DNA from: Sphingomonas sp.
GTDB taxonomy: Bacteria > Pseudomonadota > Alphaproteobacteria > Sphingomonadales > Sphingomonadaceae
DNA length: 64,000 bases
Reading direction: 5' to 3'
Assembly: GCA_017418975.1 (NCBI GenBank)
Contig: JAFOMG010000006.1
Span: 310,001 to 374,000 of the forward strand
Shown one piece after another: positions 34,294 to 43,678 of the stretch. The notes below the pieces were generated by a model. It was not told where the DNA came from. It saw nothing but the letters and a program-made list of their open reading frames with translations, and did no database searches. Each line of letters starts with the position of its first letter. The stretch's first letter is position 1. Both the position numbers and the translations under genes were made by a program.

Positions 34294-35578
34294 GCGCGCC
34301 GCCCCCGTGCCCGAGCGGACGCCGACCGACTGGAAGAGCGCGGCGATGCAGAAGCGCATCCGCCGCCGCTATGCCGCCGAGCGGCGCTTCCGCCTGTTCG
34401 GGATGCTGGCGGTGATCCTGTCCGCCGCGTTCCTGGCCTTTCTGATCCTCACCATGGTGGCGAACGGCGCGCGCGGCTTCACCCGCAGCGAAGTGGCGCT
34501 CGACCTCGACTTCCCGAAGATGGGGATGATGGTCGACCGCACGCATCTCTCGACGCCGGGCGCCGACCTGGCGCTGTCGGGCGCCGGGCTGCAGGACAAG
34601 GTGGAGATCGCGGCGGAGAGCGGCGGCGACCATTCGCTCGCAGCGAACAGCGCCTGGCTCACGGTGCGCGATGCGATCAAGGCCGATCCCTCGATCCTGG
34701 GCGGCCGGAAGACCATCTGGGTGCCCGCCTCGACCGCGCTCGAAATGGGCGCGCGCGGCGAAGGCACGGCGGCGGCGCGGGCCGATGCCAGCCGGCTGCG
34801 GAGCGCCGGCAAGCTGCGTACCGGCTTCAACTGGGGCTTCTTCACCGCGAGCAATTCGAACGATCCGGTGGCGGTGGGCATCTGGGGGGCGCTCAAGGGC
34901 TCGCTGCTCACCATGCTGGTGACCTTCCTGATCGCCTTCCCGGTAGGCGTGCTGGCGGCGATCTATCTCGAGGAATATGCGCCGAAGAACCGCTGGACCG
35001 ACCTGATCGAAGTCTCGATCAACAATCTGGCGGCAGTGCCCTCGATCATCTTCGGCCTGCTCGGGCTCGCGGTGTTCCTGGGCACCTGGCAGATCGGCGG
35101 GCACAGCTTCGGCCCGCTGCTGCCGCGCTCGGCGGCGGTAGTCGGCGGGCTGACGCTCGCGCTGATGATCATGCCCGTCATCGTCATCGCCAGCCGCAAC
35201 GCGATCAAGGGCGTGCCCCCGTCGATCCGCGACGCCGCGCTCGGCATCGGCGCGAGCCGGATCCAGGTGGTGTTCCACCATGTCCTCCCGCTCGCCATGC
35301 CCGGCATCCTGACCGGCACGATCATCGGCATGGCCCGCGCGCTGGGCGAGACCGCGCCGCTGCTGCTGATCGGCATGCGCGCCTTCATCGTGACCGCCCC
35401 CCAGGGCTTCACCGATCCCGCCACCGTGCTGCCCGTGCAGATCTTCCTGTGGTCGGACGAAGTGAGCCGCGGCTTCGTGGAGAAGACCAGCGCGGCGATC
35501 ATCGTGCTCCTGGTGTTCCTGCTCGCCATGAACGGACTCGCCATCTATCTTCGCAACAAGTTCGAGACCCGCTGGTAA
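34286..35578 (+). CDS. pstA: Phosphate ABC transporter permease subunit PstA
   Basis: A 430-aa permease partner of PstC. After a charged N-terminus comes the membrane segment [20 protein letters not shown], a periplasmic stretch of about 120 residues, and the core with [39 protein letters not shown] and the coupling loop [15 protein letters not shown]. It overlaps pstC upstream and shares one base with the pstB start (TAATG). Confidence 0.92.
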   Translation: MNKRAAPVPERTPTDWKSAAMQKRIRRRYAAERRFRLFGMLAVILSAAFLAFLILTMVANGARGFTRSEVALDLDFPKMGMMVDRTHLSTPGADLALSGAGLQDKVEIAAESGGDHSLAANSAWLTVRDAIKADPSILGGRKTIWVPASTALEMGARGEGTAAARADASRLRSAGKLRTGFNWGFFTASNSNDPVAVGIWGALKGSLLTMLVTFLIAFPVGVLAAIYLEEYAPKNRWTDLIEVSINNLAAVPSIIFGLLGLAVFLGTWQIGGHSFGPLLPRSAAVVGGLTLALMIMPVIVIASRNAIKGVPPSIRDAALGIGASRIQVVFHHVLPLAMPGILTGTIIGMARALGETAPLLLIGMRAFIVTAPQGFTDPATVLPVQIFLWSDEVSRGFVEKTSAAIIVLLVFLLAMNGLAIYLRNKFETRW

Positions 35579-36372
35579 TGACCGACGCCCCTTCCCTTCC
35601 CACTGCAACGGCGACCGGGCACAAGATGTCGGCGCGGGGCGTGAACGTCTTCTACGGCGACAAGCAGGCGATCCGCGACGTCTCGATCGATGTCGACATG
35701 GACCATGTGACGGCGTTCATCGGCCCGTCGGGCTGCGGCAAGTCGACTTTCCTGCGCACGCTCAACCGGATGAACGACACCATCGCCTCGGCCAGGGTGA
35801 CCGGCGACATCATGCTGGACGGCGAGGACATCTATTCCGCGGCCATGGACGTGGTGCAGCTGCGCGCCCGGGTGGGCATGGTGTTCCAGAAGCCCAATCC
35901 CTTCCCCAAGTCGATCTACGAGAATGTCGCCTACGGCCCGCGCATCCACGGCCTGGCCGCCTCCAAGGTCGCGCTGGACGGGATCGTCGAAGGGTCGCTG
36001 CGCCGCGCCGGCCTGTGGGACGAAGTGAAGGACCGGCTGTCGGACAGCGGCACGGCGCTGTCGGGCGGCCAGCAGCAGCGGCTGTGCATCGCCCGTGCCA
36101 TCGCGGTCGACCCCGAGGTGATCCTGATGGACGAGCCCTGCTCGGCGCTCGATCCGATCGCCACCGCCAAGATCGAGGAGCTGATCCACGAGCTGCGCGG
36201 GCGCTATGCGATCGTGATCGTCACGCACAACATGCAGCAGGCGGCGCGCGTCAGCCAGAAGACCGCCTTCTTCCATCTCGGCCAGCTGGTCGAGTATGGC
36301 GACACCGACAATATCTTCACCGCACCGAAGCAGGAGCGGACGAAGGATTACATTACCGGCCGTTACGGCTAG
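35578..36372 (+). CDS. pstB: Phosphate ABC transporter ATP-binding protein
   Basis: A 264-aa ATPase: Walker [21 protein letters not shown]-loop [20 protein letters not shown], signature [17 protein letters not shown], Walker [17 protein letters not shown] and switch His in [12 protein letters not shown], all textbook PstB. It powers phosphate import through PstCA. The start at 35578 overlaps the pstA stop. Confidence 0.96.
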   Translation: MTDAPSLPTATATGHKMSARGVNVFYGDKQAIRDVSIDVDMDHVTAFIGPSGCGKSTFLRTLNRMNDTIASARVTGDIMLDGEDIYSAAMDVVQLRARVGMVFQKPNPFPKSIYENVAYGPRIHGLAASKVALDGIVEGSLRRAGLWDEVKDRLSDSGTALSGGQQQRLCIARAIAVDPEVILMDEPCSALDPIATAKIEELIHELRGRYAIVIVTHNMQQAARVSQKTAFFHLGQLVEYGDTDNIFTAPKQERTKDYITGRYG

Positions 36373-36382
36373 GAGTAGGCCC

Positions 36383-37087
36383 ATGGCGAGCAGCCACGAA
36401 CATACCGTCAAGGCGTTCGATCAGGACATCGGGCAGCTGCGCGCGCTCATCTCGCAGATGGGCGGCCTGGCCGAGCAGGCGATCGAGGACGCGATGCTGG
36501 CGCTCCAGCGGGGCGACACCGCGCTCGCCAATGAAGTGCGCCAGAAGGACAAGCAGATCGACGCGATCGAGGCCGAGCTGGAAAAGCTCGTCGTCCGCGT
36601 GATCGCGCTGCGTGCGCCGATGGCGGACGATCTGCGCGAGATCATCGCCGCGCTGAAGATCGCCGCCGTGATCGAGCGGATCGGCGACTATGCCAAGAAC
36701 ATCGCCAAGCGCGTGCCGATGATCCATGGCGAGGCAGGCGAGGAGCGGATCGACGTCGTCTCGATCCTGCCCGCGATGGGGCAGCTGGCGGCGGACATGG
36801 TGCACGACGTGCTCGACGCCTATTCGGCGCGCGATGCCCAGGCGGCGGTTCGGATCTGCGCGCGCGACACCGCGCTCGACGATTTCTACGATTCGATCTT
36901 CCGCACGCTGGTGACCTACATGGTCGAGAATTCGAGGACGATCAGCCAGGTGGCGCACCTGCTGTTCGTGGCGAAGAACCTGGAGAGGATCGGCGATCAC
37001 GCCACCAACGTGGCCGAAATGGTCTATTTCGCGGCGACAGGCGATTACATGGCCGAGCGCGAGACCGGCGAGGCCCAAGCGAACTGA
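36383..37087 (+). CDS. phoU: Phosphate signalling complex protein PhoU
   Basis: A 234-aa all-helical protein with two PhoU repeats: LISQMGGLAEQAIEDAMLAL and MRAPMADDLREIIA-like sequence in the first (ALRAPMADDLREIIAALKIA, with IERIGDYAKNIAKR), and LLFVAKNLERIGDHATNVAE in the second. The ERIGD motifs bind metal. PhoU links the Pst transporter to PhoR and damps the regulon when phosphate is plentiful. AGGAGTAGG lies before the ATG. Confidence 0.95.
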   Translation: MASSHEHTVKAFDQDIGQLRALISQMGGLAEQAIEDAMLALQRGDTALANEVRQKDKQIDAIEAELEKLVVRVIALRAPMADDLREIIAALKIAAVIERIGDYAKNIAKRVPMIHGEAGEERIDVVSILPAMGQLAADMVHDVLDAYSARDAQAAVRICARDTALDDFYDSIFRTLVTYMVENSRTISQVAHLLFVAKNLERIGDHATNVAEMVYFAATGDYMAERETGEAQAN

Positions 37088-37106
37088 GCGGGGAAACGGG
37101 GAATAT

Positions 37107-37799
37107 ATGGCCCGAGTGAAGATGCTTCTCGTCGAGGACGACGCCGCGATCGCGGAACTGGTCGCCTATCACTTCAAGCGCGAAGACTATGAGGTGAAGC
37201 ACACGCCCGACGGAGAAGAGGCGCTGCTGCTCGCCAAGGAGGCGACGCCGGACATCGTGCTGCTCGACTGGATGGTCGAGGGGCTGAGCGGGATCGAGGT
37301 GTGCCGGCGCCTGCGCCGCATGCCGGAGACGGCGAACGTGCCGATCATCATGCTCACCGCGCGCGGCGAGGAGGAGGATCGCGTGCGCGGGCTGGAGACC
37401 GGGGCGGACGATTACGTCACCAAGCCCTTCTCTCCGCGCGAGCTGGTCGCCCGGGTGGGCGCGGTGCTGCGGCGCGTCCGCCCGGCCCTGGCCGGCGAGG
37501 CGCTGACCTATTCGGACATCGAGATGGACACGGTGGGCCACAAGGTCCGCCGCTCGGGCGAAGTGGTGCAGCTGGGGCCGACCGAGTTCCGCCTGCTGAA
37601 GCATTTCCTAGAGCATCCGGGCTGGGTCTTCTCGCGCGAGCGGCTGCTCGACGCGGTATGGGGGCATGACAGCGACATCGAGAGCCGCACGGTGGACGTC
37701 CATATCCGCCGGCTGCGCAAGGCGATCAACAAGGGCAACCGGCCGGACATCATCCGCACCGTGCGCTCGGCGGGATATGCGCTCGACGCGGGGAATTGA
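37107..37799 (+). CDS. phoB: Phosphate regulon transcriptional regulator PhoB
   Basis: A 230-aa OmpR-type regulator. The receiver has LLVEDDAAIAELVAYH, the phosphoacceptor in IVLLDWMVEGLSG and the Lys in YVTKPFSPRELVARV. The winged-helix DNA-binding domain has LGPTEFRLLKHFLEHPGWVF, RERLLDAVWGHDSDIESRTV and HIRRLRKAIN. It activates pst and other Pho genes through PHO boxes such as the one at 31731. It is the last gene of the unit; a hairpin follows. Confidence 0.95.
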   Translation: MARVKMLLVEDDAAIAELVAYHFKREDYEVKHTPDGEEALLLAKEATPDIVLLDWMVEGLSGIEVCRRLRRMPETANVPIIMLTARGEEEDRVRGLETGADDYVTKPFSPRELVARVGAVLRRVRPALAGEALTYSDIEMDTVGHKVRRSGEVVQLGPTEFRLLKHFLEHPGWVFSRERLLDAVWGHDSDIESRTVDVHIRRLRKAINKGNRPDIIRTVRSAGYALDAGN

Positions 37800-37833
37800 G
37801 CCGTATCGACATCCAGGCGAACGCATGCCCTCT

Positions 37834-37868
37834 CCAGATTCCCCTCCCTTGCAGGGAGGGGAATCTGG
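37834..37868. terminator. Perfect 16-bp hairpin after phoB
   Basis: The arms ccagattcccctccct and its exact complement enclose three bases. No T-tract follows, so it may act as a mRNA-stabilising hairpin or a factor-dependent stop. The stem sequence agattcccctccct also appears in the hairpin at 4001-4026, pointing to a dispersed repeat. Confidence 0.6.
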
Positions 37869-38013
37869 ACGCCGACTGGCTCGCCGGGCTCTACCTTGCC
37901 CGCAACAATGGCAACCCCTGCGCACATGACCACAATTTAACGAAACCAACCGCGTTTCCTCGCGTTGCAGGCACGGGCGTAACGATCTCGCCCGGTTTCA
38001 GGAGACGCATCCC

Positions 38014-38304
38014 ATGAAACTTCTTGCCCTGGCCGCCGCGCTGACCCTCGTTGCTGGCGCCGCGCACGCGCAGACTTCGGCCCAGAAGGCCGATTCCCCG
38101 ACCAACAACGATGCCAGCAAGCTGGGCGGCTATGCCCCGGCCGGGCCGCTGTTCAGCACCGGCTCCACGCCGCCGCCGGGAGCCCAGGTGGTCTTCGTGC
38201 CCAGCACGCAGACGCCGACCCAGGCCTTCCCGCCGCCGGCACCCAAGGCAGTGTATCCGATGTGCAAGCGCGGCCAGTTCGACGGGTGCCGTCAGCGCCA
38301 ATAG
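38014..38304 (+). CDS. Small secreted protein with C-terminal two-cysteine tail
   Basis: A 96-aa protein with a signal peptide (MKLLALAAALTLVAGAAHAQ). The mature chain is rich in Pro, Thr and Ala and ends YPMCKRGQFDGCRQRQ. The same tail pattern, YPxC-x6-D-x-C-R-Q-like with identical spacing, closes the next gene at 38411, so the two are probably distant paralogues. I know no named family. It has its own terminator (38333-38375). Confidence 0.7.
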   Translation: MKLLALAAALTLVAGAAHAQTSAQKADSPTNNDASKLGGYAPAGPLFSTGSTPPPGAQVVFVPSTQTPTQAFPPPAPKAVYPMCKRGQFDGCRQRQ

Positions 38305-38332
38305 CGCCGACCGCCCCTTTTTACGGGACCGA

Positions 38333-38375
38333 ATGTGCCGGGCGCGCAACGTTGCGCCCGGCACATGCGTTTTTT
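38333..38375 (+). terminator. Rho-independent terminator between the two small secreted genes
   Basis: A 13-bp stem (atgtgccgggcgc / gcgcccggcacat) with an eight-base loop is followed by gcgtttttt. A classic strong terminator. Confidence 0.88.
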
Positions 38376-38410
38376 GCCAGGAAGGCGGGGGCGACAGAGA
38401 GGAAGTTTCG

Positions 38411-38794
38411 ATGAAGTTCATGCTCCTGGCATCGGCCCTGGCGATGAGCGGTACCGCCATCGCGCAGGACATGCCGCAGACCGCTCCGCAAACCACGCCC
38501 GCGCCGCCCGCACCGCCGAGCGACGCGCCGCCACCACCCCCGCCCGCCGATCCCGCCATGCCGGCCGATCCGGCAACCCCGCCGCCGCCGGCCACCAATC
38601 CGCCGCCCGCCGCCCCGGATGCGCCCGCGGCTCCGGACGTGGCGACGGCTCCCACCCCGCCCGCGCCACCGGCCCCTCCGGCAGCGGCTCCGGCGCCACC
38701 GCCGCCCGAGGCCGCCGCACCGATGCCTTCGGATCCAAAGAGCTATCCGCGCTGCTCCAAGACCATCAAGGATCATTGCCGCCAGTCGCGGTAA
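38411..38794 (+). CDS. Proline-rich small secreted protein with two-cysteine tail
   Basis: A 127-aa protein: signal peptide MKFMLLASALAMSGTAIAQ, then about 85 residues that are almost only Pro and Ala with scattered Asp, and the end YPRCSKTIKDHCRQSR. The low-complexity part would be extended and could span periplasm or cell wall; the two-cysteine tail matches the preceding gene. The high-GC Pro/Ala codons make wrong-frame ORFs common here, but the signal peptide and conserved tail support this frame. Confidence 0.65.
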   Translation: MKFMLLASALAMSGTAIAQDMPQTAPQTTPAPPAPPSDAPPPPPPADPAMPADPATPPPPATNPPPAAPDAPAAPDVATAPTPPAPPAPPAAAPAPPPPEAAAPMPSDPKSYPRCSKTIKDHCRQSR

Positions 38795-38850
38795 GAGAGG
38801 TGGTGCGGCCCTTGCGGCCGCCCCTTTCCATCACCCCGGCCGCCCATTGC

Positions 38851-38879
38851 CGACATCCCGGCGCAAGCCGGGATGACGG
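38851..38879. repeat. Palindromic repeat with downstream short direct repeats
   Basis: A variant palindrome (gacatcccggcgcaagccgg with its complement) lies upstream of the SDR gene. It is followed by three spaced gatgacgg/cgtgacgg direct repeats (about 38873, 38893 and 38915), roughly 20 bases apart, that lead up to the gene. Confidence 0.6.
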
Positions 38880-38955
38880 ATGCCGTTGCGAGATGACGGT
38901 TATTGTTGCGGCGTGACGGTTGTGGCTAAGGTCGCTCCAGCATCGGGAGAGACCA

Positions 38956-39846
38956 ATGACCATCGACTTCAAGGACCGCGTCGCCATCGTCACCGGCGCG
39001 GGGGGCGGCCTGGGCCGCGCCTATGCGCTCGAACTGGCGAAGCGCGGGGCGAAGCTGGTGATCAACGACCTGGGCGGCGCCCGTGACGGCACCGGCCATT
39101 CGGATGCGGCGCTCAAGGTAGTCGAGGAAATCGAGGCGCTGGGCGGCGAGGCGATGTCGAACGGCGGCAGCGTGACCGATTACGATCATATGGTCGCGAT
39201 GGTCGAGGCGGCTAAGGCCAGATGGGGCCGGATCGACATCCTGATCAACAATGCCGGCGTGCTGCGCGACAAGAGCTTCGTCAACATGGAGCCCGCCGAT
39301 TTCCGCTTCGTGGTCGACGTCCATCTGATCGGCTCGGCCAATTGCACCAAGGCGGTGTGGCAGACGATGCGCGACCAGAATTACGGCCGCATCCTGATGA
39401 CGGCCTCCTCCACCGGCCTGTTCGGCAATTTCGGCCAGGCGAATTATGGCGCGGCCAAGCTCGGCCTGGCCGGGCTGACCAAGACGCTCTACCTCGAAGG
39501 CGCCAAATACGGGATCAAGGTCAACACGATCGCGCCGGTGGCGGGGACGCGGATGACCGAGGACCTGTTCCCCGAGGAAGCCTTCAAGGCCTTCGCTCCC
39601 GAGAATGTCGCCCCCGCCGCGCTGTTCCTCGTCTCCGAGGACGCGCCGACCAACCAGATCGTCGGCGCGGGCGGCGGCGTGGTCCAGGCCGCCTATGTGA
39701 CGCTGACCCAGGGCGCCAGGCTCGAGGCGCTGACGCCCGAGGCGGTGCAGGCGCAATGGGCGCAGATCACCGACCGGACCGGCGAGATCGTGCCGGGCTC
39801 GGGCGCGGAGCAGACCATGCTGATCCTGGGGAAGCTGCAGAAATGA
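38956..39846 (+). CDS. SDR-family oxidoreductase, probable 3-hydroxyacyl-CoA dehydrogenase type
   Basis: A 296-aa classical short-chain dehydrogenase. The NAD(P) loop is [20 protein letters not shown], followed by the NNAG motif ([14 protein letters not shown]) and the catalytic Ser-Tyr-Lys set ([20 protein letters not shown]). The form [13 protein letters not shown] after the second strand and the LRDKSF stretch closely resemble the dehydrogenase domain of multifunctional beta-oxidation enzymes (MFE-2), so an (R)-3-hydroxyacyl-CoA is a plausible substrate. The C-terminal extension of about 45 residues is unusual. It overlaps the next gene by four bases. Confidence 0.88.
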   Translation: MTIDFKDRVAIVTGAGGGLGRAYALELAKRGAKLVINDLGGARDGTGHSDAALKVVEEIEALGGEAMSNGGSVTDYDHMVAMVEAAKARWGRIDILINNAGVLRDKSFVNMEPADFRFVVDVHLIGSANCTKAVWQTMRDQNYGRILMTASSTGLFGNFGQANYGAAKLGLAGLTKTLYLEGAKYGIKVNTIAPVAGTRMTEDLFPEEAFKAFAPENVAPAALFLVSEDAPTNQIVGAGGGVVQAAYVTLTQGARLEALTPEAVQAQWAQITDRTGEIVPGSGAEQTMLILGKLQK

Positions 39847-40217
39847 GCATGCGGGCCGCGCTCGCCGGGGCGCTCCTGGCGATCGCGCCGAATGCCGCAC
39901 CCGCACGGGACATGCGCGCGGGCGAGGCAATGCCGGCTTCGATCCTGTTCCTCGACCTGCACGGTGCCACGCCCTTCCAATTCTGGATCGACGACAGGCT
40001 GGTCTTCGATGGGAAATTTCCCGCGGACAGCCCATCCACCGGCCTTACCGCCACGCTCCACCGGGACGTTGCCGCGGGATCGCATCGTTTCCGGCTGCGC
40101 GCGGGCATGCTCGACGTGACGCGGAGGCTCGACATCGACGGCAAGCACCACATTGTGGTGGTCAGCAAAGTGCCTGGCCGCGAGATCGAAATGACCGACC
40201 AGATGATGCTCGACTGA
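39843..40217 (+). CDS. Small exported protein of unknown function
   Basis: A 124-aa protein with a signal peptide ([19 protein letters not shown]). The mature part is a likely beta-sandwich ([56 protein letters not shown]). The ATG overlaps the SDR stop (ATGA). It has no recognised domain, so only exported location and co-transcription with the SDR can be stated. Confidence 0.7.
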   Translation: MSMRAALAGALLAIAPNAAPARDMRAGEAMPASILFLDLHGATPFQFWIDDRLVFDGKFPADSPSTGLTATLHRDVAAGSHRFRLRAGMLDVTRRLDIDGKHHIVVVSKVPGREIEMTDQMMLD

Positions 40218-40284
40218 TAACTGACTCACCGTGTTGCATCACTAATACACATATGGTAGAACCTCCCCACAGGAGGAAACTGCC

Positions 40285-41394
40285 ATGTACAGCGAAAGCG
40301 ATCTGGCCAGTGCCGTGGAAGCGGGGGCGCTTTCCCCCGCCGCCGCCAATGCGCTGCGCAACTATGTCGCCGAGCGCCGATCGGCGCCCGCGGTGGACGA
40401 AGAGCATTTCAAGCTGCTCACCGGCTTCAACGACATCTTCGTGGCGATCGCCGCCGCGCTGATCCTGGTCGCCGCGGCGCGCATCGGCGCCTATTTCGGA
40501 GTGATGCTGATCGGCGCAGGGCCGGAGGAGCGCGTCGTCGGCGGCAACATGATCGGCGGGGGCTTCGCCGTCGCCGCGACGAGCTGGATGCTTGCCGAAT
40601 ATTTCACCGCGCGCCGCCGCATGGCGCTCCCCTCGATCCTGCTGCTGCTCGGCTTCACCGGCGGCGTCGCGGCGGGCCTCTCGGGCATCTTCGCCGCCAA
40701 TATCCCCTGGATCGAGGAGCAGATGCACCTCGCCAGCGACCTGCAGAAGCAGCAGCTGGCCGGCGGCGTCGCCGCGGTGGTGGGCCTGCTCACCGCAGCC
40801 GCCACCTGGATCCACTGGAAACGCTTCATGGTGCCGATCACCGTGGCGGCCGGCGCGCTGGCGCTGGTCGGGGTCGGCGTCTCGCTGGTGCTCGCCTTCG
40901 CGCCTCAGGCCAAGGACTGGGTGAACGAGATGCTGCTCGTCGCGGGCGTGGCGATGTTCTTCTTCGCGATGCGCTGGGACATGAGCGACCTGGAGCGCCG
41001 CACCCGCCGCTCGGACGTGGCCTTCTGGCTGCACCTCGCCGCCGCGCCGCTGATCGCGCACCCGGTGTTCCACATGCTCGGCGTGTTCGATGGCGAGGTG
41101 ACCGGGCCGACCGCGGCGATCGTGATCGCGCTCTATCTGGTCTTCGCCTTCGTGGCGCTGGCGGTCGACCGCCGCGCGCTGCTCGTCTCCAGCCTCATCT
41201 ATGTCCTCTGGGCAATGTATGCGCTGTTCCAGGCGACCGGCGCGGTCGAGCTGGCGGCGGCGCTCACCGCGCTGGTGATCGGATCGGCGCTGCTGCTGCT
41301 CTCGGCCTTCTGGCAGCCGGTGCGCCGTCGGGTCGTCGGCCTGCTCGGCGGGCTCGAGGAGCGGCTGCCGCCCACCCAGATCGTGACGGCCTGA
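40285..41394 (+). CDS. Polytopic membrane protein of unknown function
   Basis: A 369-aa protein with an N-terminal soluble helix region (YSESDLASAVEAGALSPAAANALRNYV), then about nine or ten hydrophobic segments (for example IFVAIAAALILVAAARIGAY, PSILLLLGFTGGVAAGL). The layout resembles DUF2157-like membrane proteins, but I cannot name it with confidence. AGGAGG precedes the ATG. A strong terminator follows at 41454. Confidence 0.75.
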   Translation: MYSESDLASAVEAGALSPAAANALRNYVAERRSAPAVDEEHFKLLTGFNDIFVAIAAALILVAAARIGAYFGVMLIGAGPEERVVGGNMIGGGFAVAATSWMLAEYFTARRRMALPSILLLLGFTGGVAAGLSGIFAANIPWIEEQMHLASDLQKQQLAGGVAAVVGLLTAAATWIHWKRFMVPITVAAGALALVGVGVSLVLAFAPQAKDWVNEMLLVAGVAMFFFAMRWDMSDLERRTRRSDVAFWLHLAAAPLIAHPVFHMLGVFDGEVTGPTAAIVIALYLVFAFVALAVDRRALLVSSLIYVLWAMYALFQATGAVELAAALTALVIGSALLLLSAFWQPVRRRVVGLLGGLEERLPPTQIVTA

Positions 41395-41453
41395 TCCTGA
41401 CATAGGCCTTCACGCGGAGAGCAAGGTCCCCAGCCCGGCTTTCCAAACCCTAC

Positions 41454-41485
41454 CCCTCCCGCGCCCCCGGCGCGGGAGGGTTTTT
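41454..41485 (+). terminator. Rho-independent terminator
   Basis: A 12-bp perfect stem (ccctcccgcgcc / ggcgcgggaggg) with a three-base loop is followed by ttttt. It ends the membrane-protein gene and lies six bases from the convergent transporter gene's stop. Confidence 0.92.
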
Positions 41486-41490
41486 CCCGT

Positions 41491-42381
41491 CTAGGGCTGC
41501 TCGATCGCCGCGCCGGGCCGGGCGCTGATCGCGGTGCCGATCGAGGAGACGACGATCAGGAAGACCGCGAGCCACTGGGTGCCGGTGAGCACTTCGCCCA
41601 GCAGCAGCAACCCCATCAGCGCGCCCACCGCGGGCTCGGCGCTGAGCAGGGTGCCGAAACTGTTGGCCGGCAGCCGCGGCAGCGCGATCATCTCGAGCGC
41701 ATAGGGGATGGCGCTGGAGACGATGCCGACGAGCAGGCCGAGCATCAGCGCCTCGGGCCGCAGCAGCGCCGCGCCGGCATGCGCCACGCCGATGGGAAGG
41801 GCGAGGAGCGCCGCGATCAGCATGCCTCCGGCCGCGGCGGCGGGGCCGTGCGCCTGGCCGGCATGGCGGCCGGTGAGGATATAGCCCGCCCAGCAGGCGC
41901 CGGCGATCAGCGCGAGCACGACGCCGCGCCAGTCGAGATGCGCCGCGCCCTTCCAGACCGGCAAGAGCAGCAACAGGCCGAATACCGCGATCCCGATCCA
42001 CAGAAAGTCGATCCGCCGGCGCGAAGTAAGCACCGCGACCGCAAGCGGGCCGGTGAACTCGATCGCGATGGCAATGCCGAGCGGAATATAGGCCAGGGCC
42101 TTGTAGAAGCTGAGGTTCATCACCCCGAGCACCAGGCCGTAGCCCAGCAGCGAGCGCCAGCCGGCATCGAGCCGCAATCGCCACGGCCGGAAGATCGCCG
42201 AGAGAATCACGGCGGCGACGACCAGGCGCAGCGCGGTGGCCCCTTCCGCGCCGACCAGCGGGAAGAGTTGCTTGGCGAAGGTCGCGCCGATGGTCACCGA
42301 GAACATCGACAGAAACAGTGCGCCGATGCCGAATGCATCGAGGCGCGAGGAAATAGGCCGCAGGGCGGCGACGCTGCTCAT
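41491..42381 (-). CDS. EamA-family (DMT) transporter, RhtA-like
   Basis: A 296-aa inner-membrane protein with ten predicted hydrophobic helices in two EamA repeats (first about 18-140, second about 150-285). [20 protein letters not shown] and [20 protein letters not shown] are characteristic of the threonine/homoserine exporter RhtA group. It probably exports amino acids or related metabolites. It is divergent from an Lrp/AsnC regulator with a palindrome between them, which suggests Lrp-type control of export by amino-acid level. Confidence 0.87.
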   Translation of the reverse strand: MSSVAALRPISSRLDAFGIGALFLSMFSVTIGATFAKQLFPLVGAEGATALRLVVAAVILSAIFRPWRLRLDAGWRSLLGYGLVLGVMNLSFYKALAYIPLGIAIAIEFTGPLAVAVLTSRRRIDFLWIGIAVFGLLLLLPVWKGAAHLDWRGVVLALIAGACWAGYILTGRHAGQAHGPAAAAGGMLIAALLALPIGVAHAGAALLRPEALMLGLLVGIVSSAIPYALEMIALPRLPANSFGTLLSAEPAVGALMGLLLLGEVLTGTQWLAVFLIVVSSIGTAISARPGAAIEQP

Positions 42382-42437
42382 CGGGCGGTACTCGAACTGG
42401 ATGTGGAAGGAACGCCCCGAGAGATAGGGGTTTCCGT

Positions 42438-42482
42438 CGATAAGAGCGGTTTATTTTTGCGGTTATGCGATAAACTTTATCG
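42438..42482. promoter_or_regulatory. Candidate Lrp-type operator between divergent genes
   Basis: A perfect 15-bp palindrome, cgataaa-c-tttatcg (42468-42482), and a further half-site cgataa (42438-42443) lie in the AT-rich divergent promoter region, the palindrome ending 15 bases before the Lrp-family ATG. The position suggests auto-regulation and joint control of the EamA gene. Confidence 0.6.
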
Positions 42483-42497
42483 ACCTATGCTGCCGCG

Positions 42498-42980
42498 ATG
42501 ACGAAGATTGAATCGCTCGATTCGTTCGACCTGAAGCTGCTCGAACTGCTTCAGGTCGATGTGCAGCAGCCGGTGGCGATATTGGCGGAGAAGGTCGGCC
42601 TTTCCGCCCCCGCCTGCTATCGCCGCATCCGCCGGCTGCGCGAGACTGGCGTGATCGAGCGCGAGATCGCCGTGGTGCGGCCCAGGACGCTGGGCTGGCC
42701 GCTGTCGATGATCGTGCTGGTGACGCTGGAGCGCGAGAATGCCAACACGGTGGCGGAGATGTTCGAGATCTTCCGCGCCGAGCCCGAAGTGATGGAGGCC
42801 TGGAACGTCACCGGCGACCATGACTTCGCGGTGCGGGTCATCGCGCGCGACATGGAAAGCTATGACGACCTGGTCCGCCGGCTGTTCTCGGCCGACGAGC
42901 GCGTGCGGACCTTCGAGACTCTGGTGGTGATCCGCGAGACCGGAGGCATGAGTCCGGTCCCGGCGGCCTGGGAGCGCTGA
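42498..42980 (+). CDS. Lrp/AsnC-family transcriptional regulator
   Basis: A 160-aa regulator. An N-terminal winged helix-turn-helix (FDLKLLELLQVDVQQPVAIL, LSAPACYRRIRRLRETGVIE) is followed by the ligand-binding RAM domain (MIVLVTLEREN, EAWNVTGDHDFAVRVIARDM). RAM domains bind amino acids and mediate oligomers. The divergent EamA exporter is the likely target, in the manner of Lrp-controlled amino acid exporters. Confidence 0.92.
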   Translation: MTKIESLDSFDLKLLELLQVDVQQPVAILAEKVGLSAPACYRRIRRLRETGVIEREIAVVRPRTLGWPLSMIVLVTLERENANTVAEMFEIFRAEPEVMEAWNVTGDHDFAVRVIARDMESYDDLVRRLFSADERVRTFETLVVIRETGGMSPVPAAWER

Positions 42981-43008
42981 TCCGGGCGATCGCCGAAAGC
43001 GCGCGACG

Positions 43009-43437
43009 TCAGGTGCCGCTGACCCCGGCCTTCGCCATCACCTCGGCTCCGGTCATCCGCTCGCGCTCGCCGGCAAAGTCGTAATAGTCCGGCTTCTCGT
43101 CGATGAAGATCTCCTCGGCCAGGTCATGGCCTTGCAGGTCGTCGAACAGGCCGGCCTGGAAGGAATAGCCCGATTGCGGCTTGTAGAAATAGAAGAGATG
43201 CGTGCCGCACGTCCGGCAGAAGCCGCGCTCCGCCCAATCGGAGGACGGATAGCGCACGATGTGCTCGGCGCCCTCGATCTCGGGGTCGGGCACCAGCCTG
43301 AGCGACAAGGCGGGGCCGCCGCCCCAGCGCCGGCACATCCCGCAATGGCAGGCACCGATATGCGGCTCGGACGGCGCGACCCGCACCTGCACCGCACCGC
43401 ACAGGCATTGGCCTTCGAGCTTCACGCCATTCGTCAC
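43009..43437 (-). CDS. GFA-family (glutathione-dependent formaldehyde-activating-like) protein
   Basis: A 142-aa zinc-binding protein with the family's cysteine sets: GQCLCGAVQ, ACHCGMCRRWGGG and FCRTCGTHLFY, then YSFQAGLFDD. The best start is GTG at 43437 with AAAGGGGA about eight bases upstream; the longer frame to 43530 lacks family likeness. Most GFA-like proteins are not proven formaldehyde-activating enzymes, so only the fold and zinc sites are certain. Confidence 0.88.
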   Translation of the reverse strand: MTNGVKLEGQCLCGAVQVRVAPSEPHIGACHCGMCRRWGGGPALSLRLVPDPEIEGAEHIVRYPSSDWAERGFCRTCGTHLFYFYKPQSGYSFQAGLFDDLQGHDLAEEIFIDEKPDYYDFAGERERMTGAEVMAKAGVSGT

Positions 43438-43578
43438 GACAATCCCCTTTCGATTGGCTCGCCGGCATAGCGCGGCGCGGAGGGCCCGGCCATCCCGCAA
43501 GTGGGCGTCTGCGACATCCTTATCCGTCACCCCGACCCAGTACCGGGTGAGAGCCCAAACAAGCCCTCGAAGCTACCT

Positions 43579-43608
43579 CCGTCATCCCCGCGCAGGCGGG
43601 GATGACGG
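43579..43608. repeat. Single perfect copy of the intergenic palindromic repeat
   Basis: The unit ccgtcatccccgcgcaggcg followed by gggatgacgg forms a perfect 13-bp stem. It lies in the 241-base gap between the GFA gene and the DUF2794 gene; nothing else was seen there. Confidence 0.85.
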
Positions 43609-43678
43609 AGGAGAAGTGGGGATAACGGGGAGAATGCGGGAGGACGATGGAGAATATTGGCCCCCGGCCTCCAGCCTC

